From NCBI GenBank assembly GCA_037043235.1, contig JAWRVZ010000054.1, positions 1,325,001-1,389,000 on the forward strand: 64,000 bases of DNA, read 5' to 3'. Within the stretch, counting starts at the first letter, position 1. Each line of letters opens with the position of its first letter. Origin of the DNA: Rhodeus uyekii. Its lineage: Eukaryota > Chordata > Actinopteri > Cypriniformes > Acheilognathidae. The notes beneath the pieces were generated by a model. That model saw only the letters and a list, made by a program, of their open reading frames with translations. It did not search any database and was not told the DNA's origin. Below, piece after piece: positions 22,601 through 64,000 of the stretch. The position numbers were made by a program, and so were the translations under genes.

Positions 22601-24803
22601 CCCTTTTCTGACATGTCGAACAAACCTGGAGAAACAAACGCGTGAGCGTCATTGGAGTTTCGTCTGACGTTAAACAGTCCGTGTATCTGAAACCTTACCG
22701 ACGCTTTCGCCAACCTGACAGCTTTCTCCAGCCCGAACAGCTTCCCCTGCACCAGGAAGACGCCAGCGGACCAGACGGCACAGTCCTGATGGAGCCAGCG
22801 CTCGCTCGCGTCCAGAGGAACCACAGGAGGGCCGAACCAATCCGTGCCGCCGTCCGCCCACGGCCTCTTCGCTGCCGGACTCCCGGACGGATCGCTCCAC
22901 CTCGACTCAGCCGGCCGGCGTAAAGAATTCGTCCAACTGCTCCGAGACGAGTCGGAGTCACTGTGATCCTCCTCCTCTGGATTGGAAGAGACTTTGGAGG
23001 ATGATTTGTAACCTTCGGGGAAATACGGCCCATGCAAGTCTCCGAGGTCCGTGGCATTGGCCGAGCCGCCGCAGAGACAGCAAACGAGGAGGTCCGTCCG
23101 CGAGGCGTCGGCGGAAACGCGTCCGAACCGTAGTCCCGGCGTTGCAGGCATCACTCCGGATACACCGCCAGCAGACGCCGGACGCTTCCCTCCCCGGCTC
23201 TCCGGACAGTTGACGACCGTACAGCTCGGGAAGCTCTTGAGATGCACGCGCACATACGGAGCGAACCGCTCGTCCCGCACCTCCTTCTTCTCTTCCTTGG
23301 CATTCAGACATTTGAGTTTAATTTCGGGTTCCTGCGGCGAGAAAAAGGTGTTGAGGCCGACTTTGTGTTTCTTCCGCTTCCGTTTGCCCGCATGGGATTT
23401 CTTGGCAGAAGCCGGTCGTTTGCGAGCCGTAACTTGTGTTCGAGGCATCGGTGAGGAGCGACAGTTTCGGATCCTTTCGGGGGATTTTCTCTTTGCTGCG
23501 TTTAAAAAAGCATCTAAAGTCTCTGCAGGAGTTGAGGTAGATCGTGTGGCTGCACGTCTCCTTGAGCGCCTGATTTCGGTTTCTTCGTTCTGTAAACGCA
23601 ACGTCTTTTCTTCAGCCACATCAAGCATCTCTTCCAGGAAAGTGTTCTTGTTTCTCTGGGATTTGATCACACACGCGCGACTCGACTTGTACCTGGTGGG
23701 TTGGATGTTTTGAACAATGGCTTCCATCCTTGTGCCTCTCCCGGCTCTCGGAGGCAGTCGTTTCCTCTCGAACGTCTTCTTGGCGGCAGGCGAAGACAAA
23801 CTCCGGCTTGTTTTGAACGCAGACGCACCGTTGACCTGCACGATTGACTCAGATGGGTTGTTGCAGGATGATTCTGTCGTAACATCAAACTCTTGTTGCT
23901 TCGACTCAACCGCTTCTCCACTCCCAGTCTGCGGCAAAGCGAAAACATCCTCCACTTGCTTCGCCGAAGGGGATTCGGGATCTAACGAAGCGATGAAGTC
24001 GTGGTTTAGCGGCATGGCGAAGCTCGCAGGCTCGTTGGGTAAAACCACCGGCTCCTCGGATCTGGAGATGAGAAACACGAGCTCTGGGTTGCCGTTTGGA
24101 CACAGTGCCTCTGCATCCGTGCCGCTGTCCTCCGGAAATCCTCCCTCGAAGGGTCCGACGTTCCACAGGGAATTAGCCGCTCCGTTCTGAAGTTCGTCCA
24201 CGCTGATGGGAAACCTGCACTCGTTCGGGTCGGCTTGTAAAGACTTGAGAGTTTCCAAAGCCAGGTTTTCCATGGCCGGAGGTTGCTGAAGGTAGCAGAG
24301 AGCCGCCATGTTCTCGACAACCTGAGCCGGAGACATGAAGCCGAACTGCTCGCAGGCGGACAATCCAACCGGAACAGACACCTGCTGGAGACAGTGCTGC
24401 TCCACATCCGCCACGTCTCCCGCGTCTCCCGTCAACTTGCCGGGATCATAGGCACGAAGGAACGCCGAAGGAACACCGTAGATCGGGGAATGCTCTGAGA
24501 AGACGTGCGACCGGCTCACGTACGAGAGCATGACGGTCGTGTTGGAGAACGCCTCGTCCGGTTGGATCTGGTCTGTGGGAAGCGGCAGCGGGTCGGAGTC
24601 GCTCTCAGGAAGAATCGTCCCGTTGCTGGTCCCGGGATTGACGAACCAGCCCGGGGTCTGCATCACACGCAAGGCATCAATGGGACTGGCTTTCAGCAGA
24701 CATTCCTCTCTGCTCCGCGTCAGATCGAAGATGTTGGGAAGGCCGGACGACAGATCTTGAGGCTGGAGACCATCGGAGTTGCTGGGAGGCTCTTCCATAT
24801 CAG
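19688..24803 (-). CDS. RAI1/TCF20-family nuclear protein with extended PHD finger (rai1-like, 762 aa)
   Basis: Coding exons are 24798-22699 (exon opens at 24803), 22625-22532, 19917-19868 and 19732-19688. Phases 0, 1 and 0 agree, giving 762 aa plus TGA. ATG is at 24798; the ATG seven codons upstream is intronic, before the acceptor at 24805-24804. An acidic N-terminal half is followed by GRGTRMEAIVQNI (near residue 350), the basic GKRKRKKHK (near 470), EPEIKLKC, and FAPYVRV with CTVVNCPE. The extended PHD finger has CCLC at 573-576, WLHQDC at 668-673, CSTC at 702-705, YHYTC at 723-727 and EENFSMKCTKH at 737-747. These motifs are those of the RAI1/TCF20 family, which binds nucleosomes and regulates transcription. 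At 762 aa it is under half the roughly 1900 aa of RAI1 or TCF20; the long N-terminal region is absent. Proximity to mprip favours rai1, while the C-terminal NKCIKGS tail recalls TCF20. Confidence 0.82.
20169..22261. mobile_element. 2.1 kb TIR element of unassigned superfamily in an intron of the rai1-like gene
   Basis: GGGTGATTCTCACGAAA at 20169-20185 and its exact reverse complement at 22245-22261 form 17-bp perfect TIRs. They are flanked by AAAT on both sides (20165-20168, 22262-22265), a possible 4-bp target duplication. The AT-rich interior has no long ORF. At least nine variants of GTTGCGGTAATGAGAA occur in both orientations, for example near 20358, 20517, 20694, 21448, 21497, 21517, 21673, 21863 and 22068. 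It fills most of the 2.6 kb intron between ePHD exons 2 and 3. Confidence 0.7.
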
Positions 24804-25605
24804 CTGGGAGCAGAAACACTGCCGCTGTTAGTAACGGATTAGTTCAGACAAATGACAATTACAAAAACTTTTGTTCACTTCATTTTAATAAAATCTGAGA
24901 GAATCTGTTCCTCCTATGAAAGTCTATTAAATAAATCCATGTAAATTATGAGCTTCTGTACATAATCTCAACTGCTGGAGTGTTTATATAGTTGCAAAAT
25001 GTGTGTGTGTTTGTATGAGCATGTGTGCATTTGTGTGTGTATGAGCGTGTGTGTATGTAATTGTATGACAGTGTCAGTGTGTGTGATTGTATGAGCGTGA
25101 GAGAGTATATGTGTGTTTGTGTGAAGGTTATTGTGTGACAATGATTGATTGTGTGTATGTATAAAAATGCAAAACCTAATCAAAGCAAGCAATTATAAAT
25201 ACTATTGAGCAACCGCAGAATATTTTCTTTATTTCTCCCTCCAGATTTGAAATATACTTGTTCTTGTAAACTAAAACACTGTATTAAATTACATTAAACA
25301 TTTTTTCTAAATTCGCATTAAATGGAAATAATGACAGTGTAAAAACTTACATTAAAATCTTCAAAGTGAAAAACATGCTAGAAACTAAACATTTATTTAA
25401 TTAATTCTGCTGAAAATAAGTAAAGTTGTTTATTCTCTTATTCTCCTATGATTTATTGTCATGTTAATTAAAGCGGTGTGACTGTTTGTGTAGCTGCTGT
25501 TTTTTATGAGAGCGGATTAGCTGTTAGCTGTTAGCATTCACAACAACAAGCGCGCGACCCGATCCCAGCGACGCGTTATAACGGGCCGCGGGCGCGCGCA
25601 CTCAC

Positions 25606-25760
25606 CCGTGTGCTCAGCAGCGCAGGGTAAACGGGGTAAACAGGGTAAACTCCATCCCATACGCTCAGTTTCAGCCGCATCTCACGCTCCTGCTCTTCCG
25701 GCGGCTGCGCTGCATTGTGGGATTGTGGTAGTTATTCCTGTAATATGGAAGCGCATTTCC
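25606..25760 (-). promoter_or_regulatory. CpG promoter and non-coding exon of the rai1-like gene
   Basis: A CpG-dense stretch (about 25540-25720) contains a good minus-strand donor (CGG|GTGAGT, exon edge at 25606). This can splice to the coding exon acceptor at 24805-24804, making a 5' UTR exon. Three GGTAAAC units repeat at 25625-25652. An ETS-type CTTCCGG lies at 25695-25701. Transcription start is inferred, not marked by a TATA box. Confidence 0.6.
25711..25733 (-). promoter_or_regulatory. Candidate ZNF143/Staf site
   Basis: On the minus strand the sequence reads ACTACCACAATCCCACAATG followed by CA. It resembles the Staf/ZNF143 promoter consensus (ACTAC...TCCCA..ATGC), with a small spacing difference in the first half. 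Its position at the edge of a CpG promoter is typical for this factor. Confidence 0.45.
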
Positions 25761-26417
25761 GCCAAAACAAAGACATGACATCATACTGATGAGATGACGT
25801 CACCGCTGCGCCTCTGTGATGTTTAATTCATAAGTTCACCATTTTGACTCTTTTAATATATTAATCAGTATGTTGCTCTTTCAACTTTTGCCACTTAGGG
25901 TTTGTAAAGCATGTTTTTGTGCTAGTAATGACTTTCCATATGTGTAAATACATAAAAAAGGAAAATAAAAACATTTTTCTCTCATGTATTTAACATATAT
26001 ATATATATACACAGTACATAATTTAAATAAATTATATTAATACTGTATATACATTTGTTACATTAACAAGAAAAATGCATATAAAACAAATATTAGATTA
26101 AAATAATCTATTAATATACACTTTAATAAAATTATAGATTAAAATAAATTATAAAGGTCAAATAAACAACTGACCACATTATGAGCTGCTGTGATCAACT
26201 TCACCAGTTTATTGATTGGCATCATGTTATTTTGTTCTTAAATATAAGCGTGTGTGAGAATGTATAGAAATGTATAGAAATATTTTGAACTTGAACAGTT
26301 AATTTACTGAGATCCAGTGTGATCAAAGTGTTCGCTCCGCATTAAAGGCCTGTGATGATATAATAGAGGAATATAAATAAATAGACATTGATCAGGGAGA
26401 AAGAGGGTGCAAAAATA
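25761..26417. other. Spacer between the rai1-like promoter and the mprip 3' end
   Basis: AT-rich sequence with a short (TA)n run near 25995. No gene, RNA or transposon end could be supported. Confidence 0.6.
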
Positions 26418-26423
26418 TTTATT
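26418..26423 (-). terminator. mprip: Candidate mprip poly(A) signal
   Basis: TTTATT on the plus strand is AATAAA on the minus strand (CAATAAATATTTTTG), 609 bp after the mprip stop codon at 27032. It defines an inferred 3' UTR of about 0.6 kb. Confidence 0.5.
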
Positions 26424-27031
26424 GCTAATAAACCTGTCGTCAGTTCGTGTACATTTGAGGTATATTTACAATAATGTATAGATGAATGGAAATGTGAGAC
26501 AAAACTTCGTAACATTTAAATAAATACAAAGGACTGCCACTGAACAAACAGCACAAAACAACTCCCATTATGGATTGATAAAGCCAGCCCAATATAAGTG
26601 TGTTCATGAAGTCGAGAGCAGCCGAACGCTTCAGTGTGGAAGAGAAGAAGCGGCGCTCAGCTGAAGACACAGAAGCTCCGCCGTTCTCCCGATTCCCACT
26701 GACCATCCGGAGGAACATCCCAGGTCTGTAGTGTCTCGTCATTACGCACAAACTCACTCCACACAAACTAAAGACTTAAAACAGTAGCTGACACAGTCGT
26801 GTTTAGTGTACGCATGATCGATGCTTCATTAAAAACAAGGTATTTACATTAAGACATGGCGATGAAAACCAACAAACGATGTCACAGTAACTGAAGTGCA
26901 TGAAATGCAGACTATAGACATAAAACTCAAACTTCATACCATGTTTAATATACGCTGTGATCAGTGTGTCTCTAAAGTGATTAATTACTGGGCTAAAATA
27001 CGGTGGGTCGTTATGAGCATGCAGTGCCGCG

Positions 27032-63877
<36,846 letters not shown>

Positions 63878-64000
63878 CCTGCGCGTCCCCGTGTGTCAGC
63901 GCGCTCCCGACATCCCGACCGTGCGCGTCCCTGTGTGTCAGCGCGCTCCCGCGCTGCTCATCGCTCCCGGCGGGAGAGACAGGGATTTACAGGAGCACAA
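63878..64000 (-). promoter_or_regulatory. mprip: mprip 5' UTR and edge of CpG promoter (cut by window end)
   Basis: GC- and CpG-rich sequence directly upstream of the mprip ATG, containing the tandem duplication. The transcription start is not identifiable and the promoter likely continues past 64000. Confidence 0.5.
63896..63913 (-). other. mprip: Upstream ORF (MSGAR) created by duplication of the mprip start region
   Basis: ATG at 63913-63911 reads M-S-G-A-R then TGA at 63898-63896, ending 18 nt before the main ATG at 63877. Its first four codons copy those of mprip (M-S-G-A) because a 36- to 42-bp unit containing GCTCCCGACAT and GTGTGTCAGCGC is tandemly duplicated. It matters only if transcription starts upstream of 63913. 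Confidence 0.6.

Noticed and set aside
23051..23713. 220-codon plus-strand ORF inside the rai1-like exon
   Set aside because: Antisense shadow of a long GC-rich coding exon whose minus-strand protein carries conserved RAI1/TCF20 motifs.
24799..24819. Upstream start codon of the rai1-like gene (MFLLPAD...)
   Set aside because: The acceptor AG at 24805-24804 places that ATG in the intron; the first exonic ATG is 24798.

Overview
This is vertebrate nuclear DNA from a teleost fish, most likely a cypriniform. Genes are split by GT-AG introns. Recognisable teleost gene families are embedded in dense interspersed repeats: a tRNA-derived SINE with about ten copies, hAT and pogo/Tigger-like non-autonomous DNA transposons, a LINE 3' end, and very long CA/GT/CT microsatellites and minisatellites. 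I see no prokaryotic operons, CRISPR arrays or rRNA.

Layout. (1) 432-1008, plus strand: last exon of a gene ending in a NO VEIN-type C-terminal domain with a PD-(D/E)XK nuclease-like signature; its upstream exons lie outside the window. (2) About 2.43-15 kb or beyond, plus strand: sbk1, a serine/threonine kinase with a CpG-rich non-coding first exon and three coding exons (389 aa). (3) 19688-24803, minus strand: a short (762 aa) RAI1/TCF20-family chromatin protein. I rebuilt it from four coding exons that complete an extended PHD finger; its CpG promoter is near 25.6-25.75 kb. sbk1 and this gene converge, with candidate poly(A) signals about 100 bp apart near 17.74-17.84 kb. (4) 27032-63877, minus strand: mprip (myosin phosphatase Rho-interacting protein, p116RIP), filling more than half of the window. 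I traced 24 coding exons whose splice phases all agree, giving 1883 codons. A symmetric 811-codon exon can be skipped in frame, leaving a 1072-aa protein of the usual p116RIP size.

The genes are not an operon. They share only a neighbourhood: SBK1 signals as a kinase, the RAI1/TCF20 protein reads chromatin, and MPRIP links RhoA and myosin phosphatase to actin. An mprip next to a RAI1-type gene recalls human 17p11.2, where both occur, and supports a rai1-like identity for gene 3.

Most of the remaining sequence is mobile or repetitive DNA. The most interesting items are: a 2.1 kb terminal-inverted-repeat element filling most of one intron of the rai1-like gene, carrying many copies of a GTTGCGGTAATGAGAA-like motif; a hAT element nested in a SINE with a perfect 8-bp duplication; a second hAT with a perfect 8-bp duplication; SINE copies lying antisense just downstream of four splice donors; and a tandem duplication around the mprip start codon that creates a six-codon upstream ORF. 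All exon boundaries were read by eye from splice signals, phase and remembered protein families; no transcript or database search was possible.
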